A stretch of DNA of 64,000 bases from the NCBI GenBank assembly GCA_963711375.1, contig CAVQDV010000005.1, positions 186,001 through 250,000 of the forward strand, given 5' to 3'. A program made the translations under genes and the position numbers. The notes beneath the pieces were generated by a model that saw only the letters and a list, made by a program, of their open reading frames with translations, made no database searches and was not told the DNA's origin. This DNA is from CAVQDV01 sp963711375. GTDB lineage: Bacteria; Pseudomonadota; Gammaproteobacteria; Coxiellales; Coxiellaceae. Positions 45,352 through 55,053 of this stretch are shown piece after piece (the stretch's first letter is position 1; the number at the start of each line of letters is the position of its first letter).

Positions 45352-45852
45352 CTACCTGTATTTCTCTTCTTTTTCACGATCACGAGCAATTTGGTCTTCA
45401 TACAAATCACCAATCATTAACAATTTTTCTTTTGTTATAATATTGCCACCGCGTTCATGAATGACATAATGCATTTCTTCCGTTAGGACAACCGCATCCA
45501 CGGGACAAGCTTCTTCACAAAAGCCGCAATTAATGCACTTAAAGGCATCAATATCATATTTCGTTGTACGACGAGATCCGTCTTCGGCACGAGGCCCTGC
45601 CTCGATCGTAATGGCCGCCGCTGGGCACACGGCTTCGCATAATTTACAGGCTATGCAACGTTCCTCCCCGTTGGGATAACGACGCAGGGCCAACATACCA
45701 CGAAATCGTGGTGAAGTTGGCGTTTCTTCTTCCGGATATTGAACTGTAATTTTCGTTTTTAAAAAATATCGGCCCGTCAGGCGCATGCCTTTTAATAATT
45801 CGAAGAGCGTAAATTTTTTAAATAGCCCGGTTATCCGATTCACTATTTTCAT
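45352..45852 (-). CDS. nuoI: NADH-quinone oxidoreductase subunit I
   Basis: Carries clusters N6a/N6b near the quinone site. Two 4Fe-4S motifs: CIACKLCEAVCPAAAI and CINCGFCEEACPVDAV. 166 residues, normal length. Lies between nuoH and nuoJ. Confidence 0.97.
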   Translation of the reverse strand: MKIVNRITGLFKKFTLFELLKGMRLTGRYFLKTKITVQYPEEETPTSPRFRGMLALRRYPNGEERCIACKLCEAVCPAAAITIEAGPRAEDGSRRTTKYDIDAFKCINCGFCEEACPVDAVVLTEEMHYVIHERGGNIITKEKLLMIGDLYEDQIARDREKEEKYR

Positions 45853-45861
45853 TTTGCATTC

Positions 45862-46878
45862 CTAAATTAAACTCATGCGAACCGCAATAGCGACCACAAA
45901 AATCCAGAACAAGGTCACTGGTAATAACACTTTCCAGCACAACTGCATGATTTGATCGTAGCGATAGCGCGGAAACGTCGCCCGAAACCAAAAATAAACA
46001 AACATGAAGGTCGCAATTTTTAAGCAAAACCAAATCACACCAGGGACCCAAGCCAATAATGGGCCCAGCACAGGAATTCCCTGGAAGGGAGATAGCCAAC
46101 CTCCAAAAAATATTAAACTCGCGGTAGCAGAAACCAAAATCATGTTGGCGTATTCAGCCAAATAAAAAACAGCAAAGGCCATCCCGGAGTATTCAACGTG
46201 AAAACCAGCGACAATTTCAGACTCACCCTCAGCCACGTCAAAAGGTGAGCGATTGGTTTCAGCCACGGCAGAAATCCAATAGACCACAAATAAAGGAAGC
46301 AGAGGTAAGCAATACCAATGCCAAATTCCACCGGATTGTTTTAACACAATTTGTGATAAATTCATGGTATCGGTCACCATTAATACGCCAACTAAAGCAA
46401 AGCCCATCGCAATTTCATAGGAAACGACTTGCGCAGCTGAACGCAAAGCGCCAAAAAAAGCATATTTCGAATTGGAAGACCAACCTCCCACTAAAATTCC
46501 GTATACGCCCAAGGAGGACATCGAAAATAAATATAAAACACCTGCATCAATATTAGCTAATACCCAACCTTTTGCAAAAGGCATTACCGCCCAAGCCAAA
46601 AGTGCAGGGCCTATCGAAAGCATCGGTGCAATGACAAATAAATAACGATTCGATTGCGCTGGAAAAATAATTTCCTTACACAGTAATTTGGTGGCATCCG
46701 CTATGGGCTGTAAAATGCCGCGAAAACCCACTCGATTTGCACCAATACGACCTTGTATGTAGCCTAGGACTTTTCGTTCAGCGAAGGTGGCATAAGCCAC
46801 TGCCAGCAACAAAGGAATTAATATGAGCACGATTCCAAGGATGACATGCAATAATGTTAACAGCTGCTCTACAATCAC
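45862..46878 (-). CDS. nuoH: NADH-quinone oxidoreductase subunit H
   Basis: Eight-helix subunit forming part of the quinone chamber. GYIQGRIGANRVGFRGILQP, AETNRSPFDVAEGESEIVAG and FRATFPRYRYDQIM are diagnostic. 338 residues; its start overlaps the nuoG stop (46875-46878). Confidence 0.97.
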   Translation of the reverse strand: MIVEQLLTLLHVILGIVLILIPLLLAVAYATFAERKVLGYIQGRIGANRVGFRGILQPIADATKLLCKEIIFPAQSNRYLFVIAPMLSIGPALLAWAVMPFAKGWVLANIDAGVLYLFSMSSLGVYGILVGGWSSNSKYAFFGALRSAAQVVSYEIAMGFALVGVLMVTDTMNLSQIVLKQSGGIWHWYCLPLLPLFVVYWISAVAETNRSPFDVAEGESEIVAGFHVEYSGMAFAVFYLAEYANMILVSATASLIFFGGWLSPFQGIPVLGPLLAWVPGVIWFCLKIATFMFVYFWFRATFPRYRYDQIMQLCWKVLLPVTLFWIFVVAIAVRMSLI

Positions 46879-49235
46879 ATTGCACTCCTTTCAATCATAA
46901 TGTTCGCCATCGTCTCACCAAAACCCGCTGTTTCTGGTAAACCCGAAGCCAGAAATACGGCATTTTCCGCAATTCGATGATCAACGAGCAAAGGCATTGT
47001 AATTTGTTTTTCATTTTGACGAACATTTACAAAAGCCGACTGCGAAAGGCCTAGCTTTTCCGCGGTTTTTTTGTTTAAACGCACTGCATGATGAATGTCC
47101 GATATTGTTTCTTGCAATGGTTTGGAGCGACGCACCAGGTTATCAACGCGATACATGTGCCAGGGCGCTAAGCGAATCAAACCGGTGTCGAGGGGCGGTA
47201 ATTTCAATACCGGGACAGAAACACTATATTCAGCAGAATTATTTTCTAATTCTTTTTTCAGTGCATCAAGAATGGATTCAGCGCTCGAATAATTAAAATC
47301 ATTTAGCTGCAAAAGCCCCGCTAAAACATTCAAAATTTTCCAGGCAGGTTTTGCCTGCTCTTTTGGTGCAGTAGCAGCAACATAACTTTGCCAAGTGCCT
47401 TCAGCATTTATGAAAGTGCCCGCCTGCTCCGTAAAAGGCGTTGCCGGTAAAATCACATCGGAATAAGAACGCATGGCGCTACTGGCGTGAGTGGCAATGG
47501 ACACAACTAATTTGGCTTTATGCAATACTTTTACGGCCTCTTCCGGATAGGCTGAATCCAATTCCGGTTCTACATTAAGCAAGAAATAAGCCGAAACGGG
47601 TTGATCTGTGAGTAAAGCTTTTGCATTTTTACCGATTTTTTTAGCCGTTTTTCGGGCCGGACCACGATGAGGCAAAGCGCCGGCTAAATAAGCTCCAGCG
47701 GTATTCGCACCATGCGTCACAACGACCAAAGGAATGTTTATTCGATTTAATAAAGCATGAATCACCGATAATTGTGGGTGCTCAAGCACATGTGTGCCAG
47801 CAATAATGACTGGGGTTTCTGCAGATCGCAATCCTTCGGCAATAACACGGGCTGCCTCTGAAACCACCACTTCATTTAATTCTGGGACGCTAACTCCAGC
47901 CCCTTCGCAGAGCGCTTTGGTCAATTCTGATAAAGGAAACACAATATTGGCGGCAATGCATTTTTCAGAAACTTGGAAATTACTACGATAATTTATGGAA
48001 TTGATGGCGAAAGCTTCTGCACCTTCTTGTACGGCCTGCGTAATGCGATGCCCTATTAGAGGTGCATCATTTCGAATATCCGTGCCCAATAATAAAAAAG
48101 CATCACAAGATTCAAGCTCGGCAATTTTCATTTGCATGCCAGGAAAAGCGCTCATAGCCTCTTGATCAGAAAAATCATGCTGACGAATTCGATGATCAAT
48201 ATTAGGGCTTCCTAAACTTCTCATGAATTTTTGCACCATGTAAAATTCTTCGACGGTACTATTGTATGAGGCTAAAGCCGCAATTTCAGAAGCCCCCTTT
48301 TCTTCAATAATTTTTTCGAGTTTTTCAGCGACATATTTCAAAGCTTCTTTCCAAGAAACCACTTGCCATTGCCCTTCTTTTTTCACATGGGGCTGTGTCA
48401 CACGTTCTGTACTTCTCAGGCCTAAAAATCCAAATCGATCACGATCACTAATCCACACTTGATTAATGGCTTCATTTTGTCGCGGAACAATTTGCATAAT
48501 TTTGCGATGATCAGAATATTCTTGAAAAAAACTGTGTACAAAAATATTTGAACCCACGCAGTCGTGCATGGCAATTGAAGGATGTTCACGCATTTCCCAT
48601 CCACGAGATTCATAACGTACGGGCTTATTGGTGAGCGCACCTACCGGACATAAATCAATAATATTGCCGGATAATTCGGATTTAATAAAATGCTTCACGT
48701 AGGTGCCAATTTCCGAGTTTTCTCCACGATTGACCACGCCTAATTCTCGAAGCCCTGCCACTTCTTCACCAAAACGCACACAACGCGTACAATGAATACA
48801 GCGGGTCATTTCCGTTTCAATTAAAGGGCCTATATTTTCGCTGTAAACGGCACGTTTTCCCTCTTTATAATGGGAGTCCGCATAGCCAAAGCCCATCGAT
48901 AAATCTTGCAGTTCACACATGCCGCCTTGATCGCAAATCGGGCAATCGAGGGGATGATTAATTAATAAATATTCCATGACATCGCGTTGAGCTTTTAATG
49001 CCATTTCAGATTCTGTCATCACTTTTAAATCGGGCATTATTGGTGTTGCACAAGCAGGTACTGGTTTTTTGCTATTGCTCACTTCCACTAAACACATACG
49101 ACAATTTGCGGCGATGGATAATTTTTTGTGATAGCAAAATCGTGGAATATAAATACCAGCCTCGTCTGCGACTTCGATAATATTTTGCCCCTCTTCTGCA
49201 GGAACTTTTTTGCCATTTATTTCTATTTCAAACAT
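46875..49235 (-). CDS. nuoG: NADH-quinone oxidoreductase subunit G
   Basis: Peripheral-arm iron-sulfur subunit. N-terminal 2Fe-2S ferredoxin domain (IPRFCYHKKLSIAANCRMCL), CDQGGMCELQDLSMGFG and CIHCTRCVRFGEE cluster motifs, then a molybdopterin-oxidoreductase-like domain. I use ATG 49235 (MFEIEINGKKVP), preceded by ATTGAGGATGCA, giving ~786 residues; the longer frame overlaps nuoF. Confidence 0.95.
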   Translation of the reverse strand: MFEIEINGKKVPAEEGQNIIEVADEAGIYIPRFCYHKKLSIAANCRMCLVEVSNSKKPVPACATPIMPDLKVMTESEMALKAQRDVMEYLLINHPLDCPICDQGGMCELQDLSMGFGYADSHYKEGKRAVYSENIGPLIETEMTRCIHCTRCVRFGEEVAGLRELGVVNRGENSEIGTYVKHFIKSELSGNIIDLCPVGALTNKPVRYESRGWEMREHPSIAMHDCVGSNIFVHSFFQEYSDHRKIMQIVPRQNEAINQVWISDRDRFGFLGLRSTERVTQPHVKKEGQWQVVSWKEALKYVAEKLEKIIEEKGASEIAALASYNSTVEEFYMVQKFMRSLGSPNIDHRIRQHDFSDQEAMSAFPGMQMKIAELESCDAFLLLGTDIRNDAPLIGHRITQAVQEGAEAFAINSINYRSNFQVSEKCIAANIVFPLSELTKALCEGAGVSVPELNEVVVSEAARVIAEGLRSAETPVIIAGTHVLEHPQLSVIHALLNRINIPLVVVTHGANTAGAYLAGALPHRGPARKTAKKIGKNAKALLTDQPVSAYFLLNVEPELDSAYPEEAVKVLHKAKLVVSIATHASSAMRSYSDVILPATPFTEQAGTFINAEGTWQSYVAATAPKEQAKPAWKILNVLAGLLQLNDFNYSSAESILDALKKELENNSAEYSVSVPVLKLPPLDTGLIRLAPWHMYRVDNLVRRSKPLQETISDIHHAVRLNKKTAEKLGLSQSAFVNVRQNEKQITMPLLVDHRIAENAVFLASGLPETAGFGETMANIMIERSAM

Positions 49236-49248
49236 TGCATCCTCAATC

Positions 49249-50514
49249 TCAATCCAAGCAACGACCATTTTCGATGTGATAAAGAAATTCATCATAAAAA
49301 TGTTTTAGCATGCCACCCACTGGCCAAGCCGCGGCTTCACCAAAGGCACAAATCGTTCTGCCCTCAATGCTTTTTGCCACTTTTTGTAAACGCGTTAAGT
49401 CCTCGAGAGTTCCCTCTCCCTTTTCAATCCGCGCGACCAAGCGATAAATCCAACCCGTGCCCTCACGACAAGGTGTACATTGCCCGCAGGATTCGTGCAT
49501 ATAAAACTTAGAAATTCTTTCCAGCATTTTCACCATGCAGGTATTTTCATCCATGACGATGACGGCACCAGAACCCAACCCAGATCCAGCTTGCATGAGG
49601 CTGTCAAAATCCATATTCAAATTCATCATCATGCTGGCGGGTAAAATCGGCATGGAACTTCCGCCCGGAATGACAGCTTTTAATTTTGCGCCATTTTTCA
49701 TGCCACCCGCCAATTCCAATAATTCAGGGAACGGAATTCCTAATGAAACCTCATAATTTCCAGGTTTATTCACATGGCCACTCACACTAAATATTTTAGT
49801 ACCACCATTTTTTGGTTTACCTAATTCAGAGAACCATTTCGAACCCTTTTCAAGTATAACGGGAACCGAGGCATAAGTTTCCACATTATTAATATTGCTG
49901 GGCTTGCCATATAAGCCGAAACTCGCTGGAAAAGGTGGCTTAAATCGTGGCCAGCCTCGCTTTCCTTCTAGCGCATTCATTAAGGCTGTTTCTTCACCAC
50001 AGATATAAGCACCACCACTAGTGTGATTATAAATATCTATATCAACACCAGAGCCCAAGACATTTTTACCAAGATATCCAGCCGCATAAGCTTCAGCTAG
50101 CGCCTCTTCACAACGTACAAAAGGCTCGTAAAATTCTCCGCGTAAATAATTGTAGGCGACGGTAGCACCCAGGGTATAACAAGCAATGGCAATGCCTTCA
50201 ATTAATTGGTGGGGATTAAATCTTAAAATATCGCGATCTTTAAAGGTTCCTGGCTCGCTTTCGTCGGCATTACAAAGCACATATTTTTGTCCTGGTTTTT
50301 TAGGCACAAAACTCCATTTCAAACCCGTTGGAAAACCAGCTCCGCCGCGACCTCTTAATTCTGAGGCCTTAACTTCCTCAATAATTTTTTCAGGAGGCGT
50401 TTTTTCGCTTAATATTTTTCGAAGCACTGAATAACCACCAGCGCTCTCATAGGTTTTTAATTTCCAAGATTCTGGGAGATGGAGTGTTCGAAAACAGACT
50501 TGATTAAGCTTCAT
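49249..50514 (-). CDS. nuoF: NADH-quinone oxidoreductase subunit F
   Basis: NADH- and FMN-binding subunit, 421 residues. GRGGAGFPTGLKWSF (NADH), CNADESEPGTFKDRDI (FMN) and the N3 cluster ESCGQCTPCREGTGW are intact. Overlaps nuoE by 11 bases. Confidence 0.97.
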   Translation of the reverse strand: MKLNQVCFRTLHLPESWKLKTYESAGGYSVLRKILSEKTPPEKIIEEVKASELRGRGGAGFPTGLKWSFVPKKPGQKYVLCNADESEPGTFKDRDILRFNPHQLIEGIAIACYTLGATVAYNYLRGEFYEPFVRCEEALAEAYAAGYLGKNVLGSGVDIDIYNHTSGGAYICGEETALMNALEGKRGWPRFKPPFPASFGLYGKPSNINNVETYASVPVILEKGSKWFSELGKPKNGGTKIFSVSGHVNKPGNYEVSLGIPFPELLELAGGMKNGAKLKAVIPGGSSMPILPASMMMNLNMDFDSLMQAGSGLGSGAVIVMDENTCMVKMLERISKFYMHESCGQCTPCREGTGWIYRLVARIEKGEGTLEDLTRLQKVAKSIEGRTICAFGEAAAWPVGGMLKHFYDEFLYHIENGRCLD

Positions 50515-51028
50515 GGGAACGCCCCCCTTTTGCTAGCGCATCCAACAAGGCTGTCATTTTTTCAACTGTTAAATTCTCGTGATACACTTTATCGTCCACT
50601 TGACACATAGGCGCATTACCACAGGCCGCTAGGCATTCGGATTCGCGTAATGTGAATTTACCATCTTCTGTCGTTTCACCCATTTTTATGCCTAATTTTT
50701 CTTGGACACACTCGACAATTTTCAGAGAGCCTCCTAAGGAGCAGGAAATATTCGTACAAATCGTAATCTTGTGTTTACCAATCGGCTTTAATTCGAACAT
50801 GTCATAAAATGTGGCGACTTCATAAACCTCTATTTTTGCAAGACGTAAATAATCAGCAACCGCGTCCATCGAAGAGGGGCTTAACCATCCACCATTTTGT
50901 TCTTGAACCATTAAAAGCGCAGCAACAACCGCAGAACGACGTTTGTCTGCTGGATATTTCTTCAACCAATATTCAATTTTCTCTTTATTTTTCGAAGAAA
51001 TTTCGAAATTTATGACTTCTGCTATCAT
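50504..51028 (-). CDS. nuoE: NADH-quinone oxidoreductase subunit E
   Basis: Thioredoxin-fold 2Fe-2S subunit, 174 residues. Ligands in CTNISCSLGG and ESECLAACGNAPMCQVDD. ATGA overlap with nuoD. Confidence 0.96.
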   Translation of the reverse strand: MIAEVINFEISSKNKEKIEYWLKKYPADKRRSAVVAALLMVQEQNGGWLSPSSMDAVADYLRLAKIEVYEVATFYDMFELKPIGKHKITICTNISCSLGGSLKIVECVQEKLGIKMGETTEDGKFTLRESECLAACGNAPMCQVDDKVYHENLTVEKMTALLDALAKGGRSHEA

Positions 51029-52278
51029 CGATCAATCTCACCAAAAACAACATCAATACTAGAAAGAATCGCTGACAAATCCGCAATCATATGTCCTTCA
51101 ACCATTTCTTTTATTGCTGCCAAATGAGGATAACTCGCCGCTCGTATTTTGAGGCGATAGGGTTTATTAGCGCCATCAGAAATCATGTAAATTCCAAATT
51201 CCCCTTTAGGTTGCTCGACAGCGGCATAGACTTCGCCCTCGGGAACCATATAACCTTCCGTAAAAAGTTTAAAATGATGAATCATCGCTTCCATATCATT
51301 TTTCATTTCTGTGCGTTTTGGTGGCACAATTTTATGATCATCAATAATAACTGGACCCGGATTATTTCGAAGCCACTCAATGCACTGACGAATCATTTTA
51401 TTCGATTGACGCATTTCTTCTACTCGCACTAAATAACGATCGTAACAATCACCCGTCTTGCCAATGGGAATTTCAAAATCCAACTGATCGTAGACGGCAT
51501 AGGGTTGTTTTTTTCGTAAATCCCAGGCAATTCCCGAGCCCCTTAACATGGGGCCTGTAAAACCTAAAGCCAAAGCACGCTCTGGGGAGACCACACCAAT
51601 TCCAACGGTACGCTGCTTCCAAATGCGATTATCAGTTAATAAGGTTTCATACTCATCCACCATTTTTGGAAAACGCTCTGAAAAATCCCATAAAAAATCA
51701 AGCAAACTGCCTTCGCGGTTTGCATTCATTTTTTTGACTCGTTTTTCATTGTGCCAGCGGGAAGGTTTATATTTTGGCATTTCATCCGGCAAATCTCGAT
51801 AAACACCGCCGGGACGATAATAGGTGGCGTGCATACGCGTACCTGACACCGCCTCATAAGCATCCATTAAATCTTCCCGCTCACGAAAACAATAAAATAA
51901 TAAAGCCATCGCACCTATATCAAGGGCATGAGCACCTAACCATAGTAAATGGTTTAAAATACGGGTGATTTCGTCGAAGAGCACGCGAATATATTGAGCT
52001 CGAACAGGAGGCGTGATCTTTAATAATTTTTCGATCGCCATCACATAGGCATGCTCGTTGCACATCATTGAAACATAGTCCAAGCGATCCATGTAACCGA
52101 TGCTTTGATTATAGGGCTTATTTTCAGCTAGTTTTTCCGTGGCTCTATGTAAAAGGCCAATATGCGGATCCACATTTTTGATAACCTCACCTTCGAGCTC
52201 TAAAATTAAACGCAAGACGCCATGCGCCGCAGGATGTTGCGGACCAAAATTAACGGTGTAATTTTTAATTTCAGACAT
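51025..52278 (-). CDS. nuoD: NADH-quinone oxidoreductase subunit D
   Basis: 49-kDa quinone-site subunit, 417 residues. NFGPQHPAAHGVLRLILELE, GYMDRLDYVSMMCNEHAY and the C-terminal DVVFGEIDR are diagnostic. Separate from nuoC (their ends share one base), unlike the fused nuoCD of enterics. Confidence 0.97.
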   Translation of the reverse strand: MSEIKNYTVNFGPQHPAAHGVLRLILELEGEVIKNVDPHIGLLHRATEKLAENKPYNQSIGYMDRLDYVSMMCNEHAYVMAIEKLLKITPPVRAQYIRVLFDEITRILNHLLWLGAHALDIGAMALLFYCFREREDLMDAYEAVSGTRMHATYYRPGGVYRDLPDEMPKYKPSRWHNEKRVKKMNANREGSLLDFLWDFSERFPKMVDEYETLLTDNRIWKQRTVGIGVVSPERALALGFTGPMLRGSGIAWDLRKKQPYAVYDQLDFEIPIGKTGDCYDRYLVRVEEMRQSNKMIRQCIEWLRNNPGPVIIDDHKIVPPKRTEMKNDMEAMIHHFKLFTEGYMVPEGEVYAAVEQPKGEFGIYMISDGANKPYRLKIRAASYPHLAAIKEMVEGHMIADLSAILSSIDVVFGEIDR

Positions 52279-52964
52279 CAGGATTTTTCCTTTTGACTTT
52301 CAGTGCCAAGATAACGAGAATCGCGACGGATAACTTTTGGCACGAGTACGCGCTGGCGAATGGAAACGGGCTCATAAACGCAACGTTGTTGCGCTGCATC
52401 ATAGCGCATTTCCACTTCACCAATCAGCGGAAAATCCTTGCGAAAAGGATGACCTTTAAAACCATAATCCGTTAATAAACGACGTAAATCGGGATGCCCA
52501 TCAAAAATAATTCCAAAAAGATCGAAGGCCTCTCGCTCATACCAATTCGCCGAAGGCCACACATCAACAAGAGAAGGTAGAATTGGTTCGGGCTTCATAT
52601 AAACTTTTAAGCGAACACGGTGATTATGGGTGACAGAAAGGAGCTGATAAACGGCTGCAAAACGTGGCTTTTCCCAATCAATAACGCGCTCTTCATATTT
52701 TACATGAAAATCGGTGGCACGATTAAATCCTGATGCGCTTGTTTCTTCTGTGCGCCACTCGGTTAAACCATAAGACAAATAATCAACACCGCAAATATCG
52801 ATACATTGTTCAAATTTAAATTCGGGTGCATCTCGTAAGGAGGTCGCCAAGGCCACTAAATTGCTGGGTAACACATCAATAATGACGGTATCCGACAGCA
52901 CGCTATTCTCAATCCATTGAGAAAATGAAGCGTTAATTTTTTCGAATAATTCTTGTTTTTGCAT
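52278..52964 (-). CDS. nuoC: NADH-quinone oxidoreductase subunit C
   Basis: 30-kDa subunit, 228 residues. The signature ERWYEREAFDLFGIIFDGHP (here WYEREAFDLFGI) and RRLLTDYGFKGHPFRKDFPL are present. Follows nuoB by 14 bases. Confidence 0.96.
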   Translation of the reverse strand: MQKQELFEKINASFSQWIENSVLSDTVIIDVLPSNLVALATSLRDAPEFKFEQCIDICGVDYLSYGLTEWRTEETSASGFNRATDFHVKYEERVIDWEKPRFAAVYQLLSVTHNHRVRLKVYMKPEPILPSLVDVWPSANWYEREAFDLFGIIFDGHPDLRRLLTDYGFKGHPFRKDFPLIGEVEMRYDAAQQRCVYEPVSIRQRVLVPKVIRRDSRYLGTESQKEKS

Positions 52965-52978
52965 ACATTAAACCGTTC

Positions 52979-53461
52979 TTAACTTTTGTCGCTTAATCGA
53001 TTAATCACTTTTTTCTGAATTTTATTCTGTAATTGAATAACGCCATAAACCAAGGCTTCGGCAGTGGGCGGACAACCTGGCACATATATATCGACGGGAA
53101 CAATTCGATCGCAGCCCCGCACGACAGAATACGCATAATGATAATATCCGCCACCATTGGCACAAGATCCCATCGAAATTACCCAGCGAGGTTCTGGCAT
53201 TTGATCATAGACTTTCCTCAAGGCTGGGGCCATTTTATTACATAAAGTTCCCGCCACTATCATCACGTCAGATTGACGTGGACTTGCTCGAACGGTAGTT
53301 CCAAAACGATCGAGATCATAACGCGAAGCATAGGCTTGCATCATTTCTATAGCACAGCAGGCTAAACCAAACGTCATGGGCCACAGGGAACCGGTGCGCG
53401 CCCAACTCTTGAGCTCTTCCATCGATGTTAAAAAAAACCCGGAATTATTTTCTGATTTCAT
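52979..53461 (-). CDS. nuoB: NADH-quinone oxidoreductase subunit B
   Basis: Binds terminal cluster N2. ACCAIEMM, GTLCNKMAP, GSCANGGGYYHYAYSVV and VDIYVPGCPPTAEAL hold the four Cys. Start at ATG 53461 (MKSENNSGFF) overlaps the nuoA stop as ATGA; 160 residues. Codons further upstream are nuoA. Confidence 0.96.
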   Translation of the reverse strand: MKSENNSGFFLTSMEELKSWARTGSLWPMTFGLACCAIEMMQAYASRYDLDRFGTTVRASPRQSDVMIVAGTLCNKMAPALRKVYDQMPEPRWVISMGSCANGGGYYHYAYSVVRGCDRIVPVDIYVPGCPPTAEALVYGVIQLQNKIQKKVINRLSDKS

Positions 53462-53814
53462 TCCCACTCCAACGCGCCTTTTTTCCACTCATAAATAAAG
53501 CCGACCACTAAAACCCCTAAAAAAAATATCATCGCTAAAAATCCTGGCCAACCGAGCCGGCGAAAAACAATCGCCCACGGAAATAAAAACGCGGTTTCTA
53601 AATCAAATATAATGAATAAAATAGCGACGAGATAAAAACGAACGTCATAAGGTTGACGTGCATCATCTAAGGCGTCAAAGCCGCATTCGTAAGGAGAAAT
53701 TTTGGCTTTATCGGGTTTTCGTGGGCCAATTATATAGCCTAGGAGTAATGGTAATGTCCCAATAGCCACCGCAATGCCCATAAAAACCAGCACTGGGAAA
53801 TAATTTGCTAACAT
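53458..53814 (-). CDS. nuoA: NADH-quinone oxidoreductase subunit A
   Basis: Three-helix membrane subunit, 118 residues. KISPYECGFDALDDARQPYD and FYLVAILFIIFDLETAFLFP are diagnostic. AAAAGGAGAATGG precedes the ATG. First gene of the 14-gene complex I operon, 19 bases after tRNA-Leu. Confidence 0.96.
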   Translation of the reverse strand: MLANYFPVLVFMGIAVAIGTLPLLLGYIIGPRKPDKAKISPYECGFDALDDARQPYDVRFYLVAILFIIFDLETAFLFPWAIVFRRLGWPGFLAMIFFLGVLVVGFIYEWKKGALEWE

Positions 53815-53833
53815 CCATTCTCCTTTTCAAAAA

Positions 53834-53918
53834 TGGTGCGGAAGGTCGGACTCGAACCGACACGGCTTTCGCCACAAACCCCTCAAGCTTGCGTGTCTAC
53901 CAGTTTCACCACTCCCGC
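53834..53918 (-). tRNA. tRNA-Leu (anticodon GAG)
   Basis: Minus-strand sequence starts GCGGGAGTGGTGAAACTGG and ends with encoded CCA. Acceptor stem GCGGGAG/CTTCCGC, anticodon loop TTGAGGG between CAAGC and GTTTG, a long variable arm, and GGTTCGAGTCC T-loop. It lies between secG and nuoA, as in related gammaproteobacteria, and is probably processed from their transcript. Confidence 0.95.
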
Positions 53919-53935
53919 GTTTTTTAATGGTATTT

Positions 53936-54223
53936 TTATTTTTGTAACGGTTTTTGCGTTGGTAAGCTCATTAACTGATTACTGCTTTTAACCTGCTGGC
54001 TCGCGATAAAACCCAAGCTCAAGCTGGTTACGAAAAAAATTGCCGCAAATAATCCAGTTATTTTCGTTAAAAATGGAACAACGCCAGCACTTCCAAACAT
54101 TGTGTTTGAAGCACCGCTTCCAAAAGAGGCACCAACATCAGCACCTTTTCCATACTGCAATAATACTAGTGTAATTAAAGCAATCGAGGTTAAAACGTGC
54201 ACTATTAATATTAATTGTTGCAT
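53936..54223 (-). CDS. secG: Protein translocase subunit SecG
   Basis: Two-helix SecYEG component, 95 residues: LILIVHVLTSIALITLVLLQ, GADVGASFGSGASNTMFGS and FLTKITGLFAAIFFVTSLSL are typical. Its start overlaps the tpiA stop by 13 bases. Confidence 0.95.
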   Translation of the reverse strand: MQQLILIVHVLTSIALITLVLLQYGKGADVGASFGSGASNTMFGSAGVVPFLTKITGLFAAIFFVTSLSLGFIASQQVKSSNQLMSLPTQKPLQK

Positions 54224-54969
54224 TGTTTCGCGATCTCTATAAATTGAGTAGCATTTAATGAAGCACCTCCCACGAGGGCCCCATCGATATCCTTCATAGC
54301 AAATAATGTGGCGGCATTTTCTGGTTTTACGCTGCCTCCATAAATTATTCGCATCTCATTCGCCAGCGCCGAACTCTCTTTAGCCAATTCTTGGCGGATC
54401 ATCGCATGAACTTCTTGCGCCTGATCGGGCGTAGCGCTTAAGCCAGTGCCGATCGCCCAAACGGGTTCGTACGCGACCACGGCCTTTCTTAAGTTGGGCA
54501 AATTATCTTTCAATTTGAGCACCGCTGCAAGTTGTTCTTGAACTATTTCTACCGTTTGCCCTGCTTCGCGCTGACGTAAGGTCTCTCCGACGCACAAAAT
54601 CGGCGTCAATTCTGCGGATAAAGCCTTGGCAAATTTTTTGGCGACGATCTCGGAGCTCTCCCCAAACAGGGTACGGCGTTCGGAATGACCAACCAAGACA
54701 TAGTGGCAGCCCAAGTCTTTCAGCATTTTTGCAGAGATTTCACCGGTATAAGCGCCATCATCAAACTCGCTGACATTCTGCGCTCCCCAGCCGATAGCCG
54801 TTTTAGCCAGCTTTTCCTCAGCTTTTTGAAGGTAGGGGTAAGGCGGAATTACCAGAAGCTCTGCACGCGTCACATTTCCGGCTAATGAGAGAATGCCATC
54901 TAATAAGGTATTCACACTCACAAATGAGCCATTCATTTTCCAGTTCCCAGCCACCAGCGGTCGACGCAT
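54211..54969 (-). CDS. tpiA: Triose-phosphate isomerase
   Basis: Glycolytic interconversion of dihydroxyacetone phosphate and glyceraldehyde 3-phosphate. Catalytic Lys in AGNWKMNGS, His in VLVGHSERR, Glu in VVAYEPVWAIGTG, and phosphate loop YGGSVKPENA. Start at ATG 54969 (MRRPLVAGNWKMN) follows AAAAGGTGAAATT; an in-frame ATG eight codons upstream is less likely. 252 residues. Confidence 0.96.
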   Translation of the reverse strand: MRRPLVAGNWKMNGSFVSVNTLLDGILSLAGNVTRAELLVIPPYPYLQKAEEKLAKTAIGWGAQNVSEFDDGAYTGEISAKMLKDLGCHYVLVGHSERRTLFGESSEIVAKKFAKALSAELTPILCVGETLRQREAGQTVEIVQEQLAAVLKLKDNLPNLRKAVVAYEPVWAIGTGLSATPDQAQEVHAMIRQELAKESSALANEMRIIYGGSVKPENAATLFAMKDIDGALVGGASLNATQFIEIAKQCNN

Positions 54970-55053
54970 AATTTCACCTTTTCCATGATTCAATTGGCGG
55001 CCATTCTAACGCAGTATGATATGAACCTCAATCGCTGCCGTTTTTTGATGGCT

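Noticed and set aside
39483..54993. Novel arrangement of the complex I region
   Set aside because: Order and content are the ordinary 14-gene nuo operon with tRNA-Leu, secG and tpiA, as in related bacteria.
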